Shown here piece by piece: positions 4,865 to 11,507 of a DNA stretch of 20,602 nucleotides. Position 1 is the first letter of the stretch; each line of letters begins with the position of its first letter. This DNA comes from Pedosphaera sp. GTDB taxonomy: Bacteria > Verrucomicrobiota > Verrucomicrobiae > Limisphaerales > Pedosphaeraceae. The notes under the pieces were generated by a model, which saw nothing but the letters and a program-made list of their open reading frames with translations, did no database searches and was not told where the DNA came from. A program made the translations under genes and the position numbers. The DNA lies in assembly GCA_028293265.1 (NCBI GenBank), contig JAQGPB010000505.1:1-20602 (forward strand). The letters run 5' to 3'.

Positions 4865-6759
4865 ACGCCAACCTCCAACGCCTGGCGCAAATCTGGCAGG
4901 CCGCCATTCCGGCCGAGAAAATTGCCTCGGTGGTGGAATGGGGGCGGCTGTTTGTAAAGCTCGTCGGGTCGGCGCTGTCGGAGAATTACAACCCGGACAT
5001 CACGCCCTGGACGAAGGAACCGCTGGAGCGCACGGATGACGGCACCAAGGAGGATGTGGTTGTGCTGCCGATCCAGAGCGGCAAGTCGGCGATTGGCGAG
5101 GTCGGCATCTGCCGGCAGATCGCGTGCGCGAACGGCGGGGACATCGGTTACTACTGGCAGAACGACACCGCAGCCGATGCGCGCTGGCTGAAGCGCGTCG
5201 AAAAAATCTTGCTGGCCTGCGAAGAAGTCATGCGCCGGACCGTGGCGGCCAAGTTCAAATGGAAGACTGGCCTGGTTTCTTTTCCGCACTGCAACTTCAT
5301 CATGCAAGGGGTGAAGACGGACCGCAACGTGGCGAGCGATTCGATCCGGTTTGCGATCGCGGAAGAAGTCCACGACGAGCAAGGCGGCTGGGAACCAGGC
5401 AAGCTCGAGCAGGTGCGCGGCCGGCTCACGGCGTACTGGAATTCTTTTTTGGGGATCATCAGCAACGCTGGCTACGACGGCGATCAGCTCCACAAGGCGA
5501 TGCTCGCCGGGACGATGCAGCGGTGGGAAGTCAAATGTCCCGGGTGCCGGCTCTATCATCCGATGCGCACGGAATGGGATCCCAAGCACCCCGAGTTGGG
5601 TGGCCTGCGTTACGATGCCGACGGCTGCCGGCTGGAAAACAAGGAATACGATTATTTCAAGCTGGCTTCGACCGTTCGTTTTCAAATGCCCTGCGGCGCC
5701 ATCGTGCGGGAAAATGAACGTCAGCGCCGGGCTCTCTCCTTGAGCGGCCGCTATTCCGAGCCGCGCAAGGGCGCCGATCTGCGCAAACGGTCCTACACGA
5801 TGGAAGCGGTGGCGATTGATTACATTCCCTGGCTGTCGCTGATCCAGCAAAAGCATGCGGCCAAAAAAGCCCTGGATTATAGCGACCCGGAGCCCTACAG
5901 CGTTTACATGCGGGAGCGCGAATGCCGCTTTTGGAAACGCGGACTGCAGCCGATCACCCAGAACATTGTCCTGAGCAGCGGAATAAAAAAGGACAGCGCG
6001 GGCCTGCCGAACCGCGAGTTTCGCTTTGGCGCGGGGGATTATCAGCAGGGCGAATTCAAGGCCGGCGAACTGCCGCATTGGTGGCATTTGATCGTGGACG
6101 TGGAAACCCTGCCGGACGGCCGCGTGCATCTGCTCATTGTGAGCGAGGGAATGATCACGACGGATGATGACCTGGTGGACACGTTTGCGCGGCATGGAGT
6201 TTTGCCGACCAGCATCTGCCTGGACTCGAGCTGGAACGCGCCGCACGTCTATCAGCTATGCCTGAAGCACGGCTACACGGCCGTGAAGGGCGATAATTCC
6301 GGGCTCTATGCCGGGCACCCGGACGGGAGCCGCAAGGTTTATTCACCGCCCAAGCCGCTTCACGCGATGATCAACCAGCCGCCGGTGCATGATTACGTCT
6401 ATAACTATGGCGAGCTGCTGCCCCACCCCCTGGAGCCGATGTTCATCCGTTACTCGCAGTTCGGCCTGCTGAACCGCGTGGCGTGGCTGCGGTCCAGCAA
6501 GCTGGTCTGGCTGGAAGTGCCCGGGGATGTCAGCGAGGATTTTATTTCGCACCTGGATTCGTGGCAGATCCGGAAACTGCCAAACAAAAAGACGCTGGTG
6601 ATGGAGGAGCAATGGGGTCAGTGCCGCGACCGGGATGATCTGCTGATGTGCCTATGTTACATCACGCTGCTGATGGAGGACGCCGGCAAGATTGGCGCGC
6701 ACGCGGGGCCCGGACCCAACCAGGCGGAGCCTGGACCTAATAATGAGGAGGAAAAATGA
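4861..6759 (+). CDS. Terminase large subunit, GpA family
   Basis: A 632-aa packaging ATPase and nuclease of the lambda GpA type. The Walker A-like loop is QSGKS (residues 72-76) and the Walker B segment with catalytic acids is RFAIAEE (163-169). A GpA-type cysteine cluster follows: CPGC at 226-229, C256 and C278. The C-terminal nuclease part has acidic residues in IVDVET (411-416), ICLDSSW (452-458) and RDRDDLL (589-595). Length is normal for the family. GpA-type enzymes usually cut at cos or package headful from procapsids; the sequence does not say which. The last 15 residues include NQAEPGP, encoded by a palindromic element, the same peptide as in the small subunit. Confidence 0.95.
   Translation: MNANLQRLAQIWQAAIPAEKIASVVEWGRLFVKLVGSALSENYNPDITPWTKEPLERTDDGTKEDVVVLPIQSGKSAIGEVGICRQIACANGGDIGYYWQNDTAADARWLKRVEKILLACEEVMRRTVAAKFKWKTGLVSFPHCNFIMQGVKTDRNVASDSIRFAIAEEVHDEQGGWEPGKLEQVRGRLTAYWNSFLGIISNAGYDGDQLHKAMLAGTMQRWEVKCPGCRLYHPMRTEWDPKHPELGGLRYDADGCRLENKEYDYFKLASTVRFQMPCGAIVRENERQRRALSLSGRYSEPRKGADLRKRSYTMEAVAIDYIPWLSLIQQKHAAKKALDYSDPEPYSVYMRERECRFWKRGLQPITQNIVLSSGIKKDSAGLPNREFRFGAGDYQQGEFKAGELPHWWHLIVDVETLPDGRVHLLIVSEGMITTDDDLVDTFARHGVLPTSICLDSSWNAPHVYQLCLKHGYTAVKGDNSGLYAGHPDGSRKVYSPPKPLHAMINQPPVHDYVYNYGELLPHPLEPMFIRYSQFGLLNRVAWLRSSKLVWLEVPGDVSEDFISHLDSWQIRKLPNKKTLVMEEQWGQCRDRDDLLMCLCYITLLMEDAGKIGAHAGPGPNQAEPGPNNEEEK
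6718..6741. repeat. 24-bp palindromic element, copy 3
   Basis: The core ccaggc-gga-gcctgg (6720-6734) lies in the last codons of the large terminase gene and encodes NQAEPGPN in frame. It is 2-4 bases different from the other two copies. Confidence 0.8.
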
Positions 6760-7019
6760 ACCTGGCTGATATTCATCACACGTTAGACATTGGCGGCCCG
6801 AAATATTTCGCCGCGGTGCGGCAGTTAGTGGAAGAGGCCAGCAAAGGCCAGTTGCATTACGAGCGCGTGCAAGACGCTGCGGGTTTTTCCCGGTCCAGGA
6901 TTTTGATGCGGCAGTCGGTCAACCTTGACGCCAAAATCTGGTTCCTGAAATGCCGGCTGGGGATGTATGCCGCGGCTGCCGGCGAACTGGCCTGGTTGAA
7001 CCGCCGGATCGTTTTCTGA
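6756..7019 (+). CDS. Hypothetical protein after terminase
   Basis: An 87-aa helical protein with a strong AGGAGG (6746-6751) 4 nt before its ATG and a 4-nt overlap with the terminase stop. No family is recognised. In lambda the corresponding place holds gpW, but this sequence (MNLADIHHTLDIGG...LNRRIVF) does not show the gpW pattern. It is likely expressed with the terminase. Confidence 0.6.
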   Translation: MNLADIHHTLDIGGPKYFAAVRQLVEEASKGQLHYERVQDAAGFSRSRILMRQSVNLDAKIWFLKCRLGMYAAAAGELAWLNRRIVF

Positions 7020-7020
7020 C

Positions 7021-7215
7021 ATGAGCGGCCTGCGTTACATAGACCGGAAAGAACTGGCGCGACTGCTCGAGCTGAGCGTGCGGTCGGTGAAAAACAACGA
7101 AGTGCGCTGGGGAATTGACCAATACCGGGCGGACGCGAATAGCCGGGTCAAGCGGTTTCAGCGCGGGCCGACGCTGGTGCAGCTTAGAAAAATCAAGGTG
7201 TTGTTAAGTGTATAG
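7021..7215 (+). CDS. Small helix-turn-helix (excisionase-like) protein
   Basis: A 64-aa basic protein. Residues about 8-30 (RKELARLLELSVRSVKNNEVRW) fit a MerR/excisionase-like helix-turn-helix in which the first helix ends at LELS and the recognition helix is RSVKNNEV. A basic wing follows (RVKRFQRGPT). It starts 1 nt after the previous stop. It may regulate the late genes or help packaging; its role is unknown. Confidence 0.55.
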   Translation: MSGLRYIDRKELARLLELSVRSVKNNEVRWGIDQYRADANSRVKRFQRGPTLVQLRKIKVLLSV

Positions 7216-7241
7216 CCAATAGCCGATAACCAATAACCAAA
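7214..7241. repeat. Heptamer tandem repeat upstream of a start codon
   Basis: Four units of 7 bp (agccaat, agccgat, aaccaat, aaccaaa) fill the spacer before the ATG at 7254. Similar 7- or 8-bp arrays precede the starts at 10963, 11508, 12664, 16102 and 19593, and a degenerate one precedes 16519. Confidence 0.7.
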
Positions 7242-7253
7242 TAGGAATGCCAA

Positions 7254-7478
7254 ATGAATGCCGTTGAATTTAACGAATTGATCTCCCGGGCGGTGAGCCG
7301 CGCGCTGAAGGAAGGCGTTGGGGAAGGCAAGATGGACATGCTGCAGATGGCCGGGTCGCTCGACTTCCAAAAGCATGCGGTCCTGGGAGTGATTTTGGAA
7401 CAGACCAAGCGGGCGCAGGCCTCAGGGATCGTGATCCCGGCGCCGGGCACCAGGCTGAATGGGTTGGGTCCGGTTTAA
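7254..7478 (+). CDS. Hypothetical phage protein
   Basis: A 74-aa, mainly helical, not recognised protein (MNAVEFNELISRAVSRALKEG ... IVIPAPGTRLNGLGPV). AGG at 7243-7245 lies 8 nt before the ATG and the spacer is a heptamer repeat. It is the last plus-strand gene before the reverse-strand pair and converges with it across 7 bp. Confidence 0.5.
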   Translation: MNAVEFNELISRAVSRALKEGVGEGKMDMLQMAGSLDFQKHAVLGVILEQTKRAQASGIVIPAPGTRLNGLGPV

Positions 7479-7485
7479 CCGCCGA

Positions 7486-7926
7486 TTATTCCAAGCCGAG
7501 CTTCTTGACCAGGTCTTCAATCTCGGCGTTGGTGCGGGGCTTTTTGCCGCTCATTTCGCCACCCCTCAAGGACATGCGCAAGGCAGCGCCGCCTTTTCGC
7601 CGGAGATATTGCCGGGCGCGTTCCTCGCCGGCCGGCCCGTCAAAGCCGTCCTGCATGGCGACGAGCGGGGAAACTTGGGCTTTCTCCTCCGGTGTGCGTG
7701 GCGGTTGCGCCAGCGGGTCGCCAAACGCGGATAAAACTTCGATGATTTCCAGTTCACTGTAAATACTCCGGCTAATTCCACGACTGTAATCCAGCCTGGC
7801 GCTGGGTAGAATGCTGAAGGACGACCCCATTATTTCGTTACCCCATTGACGCACGGCTTCCCTCAGTGTTCGGCCATGCGCCTCAAATTCAGATATGCAA
7901 ATCGTGATCTCAATTTCTCCAGGCAT
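7486..7926 (-). CDS. Hypothetical protein, second gene of the reverse-strand cassette
   Basis: A 146-aa protein starting MPGEIEITICISEFEAHG. The frame is open upstream to 8067, but that stretch overlaps the partner gene; the CAT at 7924-7926 lies 2 bp after the partner's stop and is chosen. The middle (SFSILPSARLDYSRGISRSIYSE) looks beta/loop-rich, and the C-terminus is charged, ending RTNAEIEDLVKKLGLE. No family is recognised. It points against all surrounding late genes, which fits a moron (an extra gene unit with its own promoter). No obvious terminator follows. Confidence 0.55.
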   Translation of the reverse strand: MPGEIEITICISEFEAHGRTLREAVRQWGNEIMGSSFSILPSARLDYSRGISRSIYSELEIIEVLSAFGDPLAQPPRTPEEKAQVSPLVAMQDGFDGPAGEERARQYLRRKGGAALRMSLRGGEMSGKKPRTNAEIEDLVKKLGLE

Positions 7927-7928
7927 AG

Positions 7929-8180
7929 TCAGGCTTCGTTGTGAGTCAGCGCGGCCTTCCAGTTGTGCTCCAATTGTTCGGCGTAGGTCTCCGCGGCTTT
8001 GGCAAACCAGACACCACCTATCTTCACGGCTTCCCATTGCGGCGGCCCATGAGGGGTCAGACCGCAAATTTCAGCGAGCGGGCTCCCATGGAGAACAGCT
8101 TCGGTATCGCCGGTGATTGAATCCTCCCTGGTTCCGAGTCTTCTTATCCTGGTTTCGAGAGTGATAGGTTCGTTCGGCAT
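7929..8180 (-). CDS. Hypothetical protein, first gene of the reverse-strand cassette
   Basis: An 83-aa protein (MPNEPITLETRIRRLGTRE ... AEQLEHNWKAALTHNEA) of unknown family. It is followed after 2 bp by the second reverse-strand gene. A sigma70-like promoter lies so close that the predicted transcript would start within about 5 nt of the ATG, that is, nearly leaderless. No HTH is visible, so it is not an obvious antitoxin or repressor. Confidence 0.55.
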   Translation of the reverse strand: MPNEPITLETRIRRLGTREDSITGDTEAVLHGSPLAEICGLTPHGPPQWEAVKIGGVWFAKAAETYAEQLEHNWKAALTHNEA

Positions 8181-8188
8181 GCGGTGAA

Positions 8189-8216
8189 TTTATACAGACT
8201 CCGTCTAAATTGGCAA
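8189..8216 (-). promoter_or_regulatory. Sigma70-like promoter for the reverse-strand pair
   Basis: Read on the minus strand: TTGCCA (8216-8211, five of six matches to TTGACA), a 16-bp spacer, then TATAAA (8194-8189, five of six matches to TATAAT). The transcription start would be near 8182-8183, two or three nt before the ATG at 8180. Confidence 0.5.
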
Positions 8217-8228
8217 TCAGGAGGGCAA

Positions 8229-8252
8229 AAAAGCGACCAATTGGTCGCTTTT
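8229..8252. promoter_or_regulatory. 24-bp perfect palindrome between divergent genes
   Basis: Half-site aaaagcgaccaa followed by its exact complement. It lies 13 bp upstream of the -35 box of the reverse promoter and in the leader of the plus-strand gene at 8353. It may be an operator, or a bidirectional terminator (GC stem gcgacc/ggtcgc with A-tract before and T-tract after). Confidence 0.5.
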
Positions 8253-8272
8253 CCCCCATTGGCCGCCACGCT

Positions 8273-8315
8273 AGTGGCCCGAAGTGGCCCAACTGGTCAC
8301 AAGTGGCCCAACTGG
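8273..8315. repeat. Operator-like direct repeats agtggccc
   Basis: The octamer agtggccc occurs at 8273, 8283 and 8302; the last two are part of a 15-bp perfect repeat aagtggcccaactgg (8282-8296 and 8301-8315). Spacings of 10 and 19 bp are close to one and two helical turns. Confidence 0.55.
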
Positions 8316-8352
8316 CCGGTGCCGACGGGCAGGCAGGCCAATAGGGTGAGGC

Positions 8353-8730
8353 GTGCTGAACGGTCAATTCAAGCGGCTGATGCTGCGGCAGGTTTTTGAC
8401 AGCGTGCAAAACGCCGGGGCGGACCAGCCTGATTTCTACGATGCGCTGAAGGCCGCGGCGTTTGGCCAGTTGTGCATCACCAAAAGCGGCCGGCTGCTCG
8501 AAATCTCCTCCGGCAACGGCCACATGTCCAAGTTTGCCCTGCCGGAAACGCAGACCGGTTTGACGCCGGTGGCTGTCACCGAGCTCTTCGAAGAATTTCT
8601 CACTCGGTATGACGACGCGGTCGCCGAACTGGGCGGCCAGCCGACGGACGAGCAGATCTTCCAGCAGATGATGCTCTATCTGCGTTCGATCACCGGTTTC
8701 ACCCCCAACTGGATGTACTTGGCCAAATGA
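8353..8730 (+). CDS. Hypothetical protein upstream of portal
   Basis: A 125-aa protein with a GTG start preceded by AGGGTGAGG. It is not recognised. It starts with a basic helix (LNGQFKRLMLRQVFDS) and contains an acidic helical region (VTELFEEFLTRYDDAVAELGG) ending NWMYLAK. A 4-nt overlap couples it to the portal gene. The position suggests a head-assembly role, perhaps taking the gpW slot, but the sequence gives no proof. Confidence 0.6.
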   Translation: MLNGQFKRLMLRQVFDSVQNAGADQPDFYDALKAAAFGQLCITKSGRLLEISSGNGHMSKFALPETQTGLTPVAVTELFEEFLTRYDDAVAELGGQPTDEQIFQQMMLYLRSITGFTPNWMYLAK

Positions 8731-10274
8731 TCGCCACCCGCCCAGAATATCCAGGCATTGTCGCTCCCAACGGGCGGCCGGCCGTGGACCTGGCGGTGGA
8801 GAACAACTGGTATGAGGGTTCGCGCTGGTCGCCGCATCGCTCCTGGGTCTGGTTCCCGCTGCAGGACGCCAAGAAGGATCTCGACCGTTTCACCCGTTAC
8901 GAGCTCTGCAAGCACGCGCGGTATCTCTATAAAAATTCCCCGTTCATCCGCGGACTAATCGAACGCCTGGTCAATTTGGTGATGGGGAGCGGCATCCATC
9001 CGGTCCCGGTTTCCAGCGATCCGGACTACAACAAGCGCGCCAAGGCTTCCTGGAAGCGCATCTGCAAACAGCCGTGCGTGGATTCGCGCCAGAGCATGTC
9101 GCAGTACCAGCGCATCAAGACGCGCGGCCGCTTCGTGGACGGCGAGAGCTACACGCTCAAAACTTTTTCGACGGAGACGGGCAAGGATAAAATCCAAGGC
9201 TTGGAGTCCGACCGCGTCACCAGCCGGGACGCCTCGGCGCAGGCGGCGGAAAAGAACGTGGACGGCGTGCTGCTCAATGCCCAGGGCATGCCGTCGGCCT
9301 ATCAGGTGCGCGGCGTGAACCGGCCTTATCTGGCGGAATTCGTCGTGCATCACTTCACGCCGATCCGGGACGAGCAAAAGCGGGGCGAACCGCTGCTGGC
9401 CTCGGGCATCAACACCGCGCGCGACGTGGATGACATTTTGGCGCTGGAGAAACAGGCGGTCAAAGAGGCGTCCGGGCACATGGACATCATCAAAACCAAC
9501 ACTGGTGATTTAAACCCCGAGACGATCCGCACGCTCCGTTACAACCAGAATTACCCGACGGTCACCTCGCTGCCCAATGATCAGAAGGTGCGCAACGACT
9601 ATTACAAAATTGCCTTTGGCGCCCAACCGGTGGTGTTGCGGACCGGCGATGAATATACGCCCTACAAGCCCGACCGGCCGGGATCCGCCTGGCAGGGTTT
9701 CATGGCGTTCCTGGCCAACACCATCGTGCTTTCGACCGGCCTGCCCCCTTCCCTGCTGCTGCCGGTGACCAGCGGCGGGACCGACGTGCGCCGCGACTTG
9801 GAACTGGCGCAGCGGATCATCGAAGCCTGGCAGCAGGACATCGCCGCGGAGTTCCAGGAGATCTGGGAATATTTCATGGAGGGCGAGATCGAAGACGGGC
9901 CTTTGCACGGCGCGCCGGCCGATTGGAACGAAGTGCGCTGGCATTTCCCCAAGTCCATCACGGTGGACCGTGGCCGCGACAGCAAGAACGACCGCGAGGA
10001 CGTGCAGGCCGGCCTGATGAGCCGCGACGAATACCACGGCCGTTACGGGGACGATGGCGACACGTACGAGCAGACGGTGATTGCCGAAGCCAAGCTGCGC
10101 AAGGAGCGGATTGAAAAGGCCGGCTTCGAAACCATCCAGGACTTTGTCCAGGTGCTTTCGCTCGATGCGCAGTTGTTCACCTTCAAGGTGACCGAGGCGG
10201 TGACACCTGGTGATGAACAGTTGAAAGACCCCGACGAAACACCCGCGCCGACACCCCAGGAACAGCATGCCTAA
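8727..10274 (+). CDS. Portal protein, lambda gpB family
   Basis: A 515-aa protein forming the dodecameric DNA channel at the head vertex and the docking site of terminase. Family signs are the N-terminal segment RYLYKNSPFIRGLIERLV then MGSGIHPVP (residues about 65-94), a central region with GIN..RDVDDILALEKQAVKEA, and STGLPPSLLLPVTSGGTDVRRDLELA further on. Length is normal for the group. The Pro/Glu/Asp-rich C-terminus looks flexible. It overlaps the upstream gene by 4 nt and the protease gene by 8 nt, as expected for a head operon. Confidence 0.93.
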   Translation: MIATRPEYPGIVAPNGRPAVDLAVENNWYEGSRWSPHRSWVWFPLQDAKKDLDRFTRYELCKHARYLYKNSPFIRGLIERLVNLVMGSGIHPVPVSSDPDYNKRAKASWKRICKQPCVDSRQSMSQYQRIKTRGRFVDGESYTLKTFSTETGKDKIQGLESDRVTSRDASAQAAEKNVDGVLLNAQGMPSAYQVRGVNRPYLAEFVVHHFTPIRDEQKRGEPLLASGINTARDVDDILALEKQAVKEASGHMDIIKTNTGDLNPETIRTLRYNQNYPTVTSLPNDQKVRNDYYKIAFGAQPVVLRTGDEYTPYKPDRPGSAWQGFMAFLANTIVLSTGLPPSLLLPVTSGGTDVRRDLELAQRIIEAWQQDIAAEFQEIWEYFMEGEIEDGPLHGAPADWNEVRWHFPKSITVDRGRDSKNDREDVQAGLMSRDEYHGRYGDDGDTYEQTVIAEAKLRKERIEKAGFETIQDFVQVLSLDAQLFTFKVTEAVTPGDEQLKDPDETPAPTPQEQHA

Positions 10275-11457
10275 AAAGCTCCCCAAGAATTTCACCGTGA
10301 CGCCATCCGCCAATGCCGGCGAGCCGGCCGAACTCGCCATCCGCGGCGTGATTGGCGACTCCTGGGACATGGACGAGTACACGATGAGCAACACCGAAGA
10401 GGAGGTAATCAATGCGCTCGCCGACATCCCCAAGGGAACCAAAATCAATCTCCGGATCAATTCGCCCGGCGGCAATGTGGCCTATGCCCTCGGAATCTAT
10501 AACGCCCTCAAGCGCCGGGCCGGAGACGTCACCACCTACAACGAGGGCATTGCCTGCTCCTCAGCTTCCGTGCTCATGTGCGCCGGAGCGCGTGCCGTCA
10601 TGCCGAAGTCTTCCGTGTTCATGATCCATTGCGCCAGCAACGGCGCGTACGGCAACGCGGTGGAGCTGGCCAAGAACATCGAGCTGCTCAACACCTTCGA
10701 TAAAACCATTGCCGCCGTGCTGGCGGAGAAAAGCAAAAAAACTCCGGAAGCCATCATGGACCTGATGAAGGCCGAGTCGTGGATGACCGGCGACGAAGCC
10801 AGGCAGAACGGCTTTGCCGACGAGAGCAACGACGACGAACCGCTGATGAATTCAGCCACCGCCGATTCGCTCGCCCGGTTCAAACACACGCCCCAAAATT
10901 TACGGTCGCGTCTCGTGACGGCGGCCGCTGTCCCCAATCCCCAAACAACCCCTGAAATAAGTATGAAGAAAATCATAGCCGCATTGGTGGCAGCCGGAAT
11001 CACCGCCCTGGCCGCCGATGCCTCCGAAGATGCCATTGCCAACGCCGTCACCGGCCTGGCCGATGAACGCAACCGTTTTAAAACTGCCAACGACGCCCAG
11101 GTGACCGCGCAAAAGACGCGCGTCACCAACCGCGTGCAGGCCGCCATTGATGCCAAGAAGGTGAAGGCCGAGCGCAAAGATGCGCTGATCGCCATCGGCG
11201 TGGCCAACGAAGCCGGGCTCGACTTCCTGGACGACATCACGGTCGCCGCGCCAGCGAATGCCGCGCAACCCCGCCAGCGCGGCGCCAATCCGGCCCCGGC
11301 CGCGGACGCGGGTGAAGCCGGCGAAGTCGAAAGTGAAATCGCCACTTTGCGCGAAAGCAACCGGACTGAAAAGGATCCAACCTTGCTCGCCAACAATTCC
11401 CGGCGCCTGCGCGAGTTGCGCGGGCACAAGGAGCTGTTCACCCCGGCGAAGAACTGA
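10267..11457 (+). CDS. ClpP-like prohead protease with C-terminal scaffold region
   Basis: A 396-aa protein. Residues about 20-190 form a ClpP/S14-type fold: INSPGGNVAYALGIYNAL (64-81), the nucleophile segment GIACSSASVLMCAG (S98 most likely) and MIHCAS with H121. The third residue is probably the acid in KAESWMTGDEA (E170 or D176). After a Pro-rich joint (about 220-232) comes a helical, Ala/Lys-rich part (233-396) typical of scaffold proteins. This layout matches lambda C/Nu3 and Mu I/Z, where the scaffold is also made alone from an internal start. The protease is expected to cut scaffold and capsid N-termini during maturation. Confidence 0.9.
   Translation: MPKKLPKNFTVTPSANAGEPAELAIRGVIGDSWDMDEYTMSNTEEEVINALADIPKGTKINLRINSPGGNVAYALGIYNALKRRAGDVTTYNEGIACSSASVLMCAGARAVMPKSSVFMIHCASNGAYGNAVELAKNIELLNTFDKTIAAVLAEKSKKTPEAIMDLMKAESWMTGDEARQNGFADESNDDEPLMNSATADSLARFKHTPQNLRSRLVTAAAVPNPQTTPEISMKKIIAALVAAGITALAADASEDAIANAVTGLADERNRFKTANDAQVTAQKTRVTNRVQAAIDAKKVKAERKDALIAIGVANEAGLDFLDDITVAAPANAAQPRQRGANPAPAADAGEAGEVESEIATLRESNRTEKDPTLLANNSRRLRELRGHKELFTPAKN
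10963..11457 (+). CDS. Probable nested capsid scaffold protein (internal start)
   Basis: Methionine 233 of the protease frame begins MKKIIAALVAAGITALAADAS, exactly where the scaffold part begins. The DNA just upstream (10931-10951) contains two exact heptamers tccccaa and a degenerate third, the same kind of leader found before independent genes of this window. This would give a 164-aa scaffold in frame, as known for lambda Nu3 and Mu Z. Separate expression is inference. Confidence 0.5.
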   Translation: MKKIIAALVAAGITALAADASEDAIANAVTGLADERNRFKTANDAQVTAQKTRVTNRVQAAIDAKKVKAERKDALIAIGVANEAGLDFLDDITVAAPANAAQPRQRGANPAPAADAGEAGEVESEIATLRESNRTEKDPTLLANNSRRLRELRGHKELFTPAKN

Positions 11458-11473
11458 GCCGGTGCAATTCAAA

Positions 11474-11494
11474 ATTAAAAATTAAAAATTAAAA
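11474..11494. repeat. Heptamer tandem repeat (attaaaa x3) before capsid gene
   Basis: Three exact 7-bp units attaaaa lie 13 bp before the ATG at 11508. The remaining leader (aaacggaaaccaa) has no clear Shine-Dalgarno. A/T-rich composition contrasts with the GC-rich genes. Confidence 0.75.
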
Positions 11495-11507
11495 AAACGG
11501 AAACCAA

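Noticed and set aside
4483..6246. 587-aa open frame on the minus strand
   Set aside because: It lies fully opposite the terminase genes, whose motifs are clear, and its composition (Arg/Ala/Pro/Val-rich, no motif) is that of an antisense shadow in GC-rich DNA.
7459..7762. Plus-strand frames over the reverse-strand cassette
   Set aside because: They are shorter, lack ribosome sites and look Arg/Ser-rich like shadows; the minus-strand pair has a promoter, 2-bp gene spacing and more protein-like sequence.
9510..10475. 321-aa minus-strand frame opposite portal and protease
   Set aside because: No domain pattern; the plus strand encodes well-recognised portal and protease. Similar shadows at 10536-11441 and 13775-14722 were dropped for the same reason.
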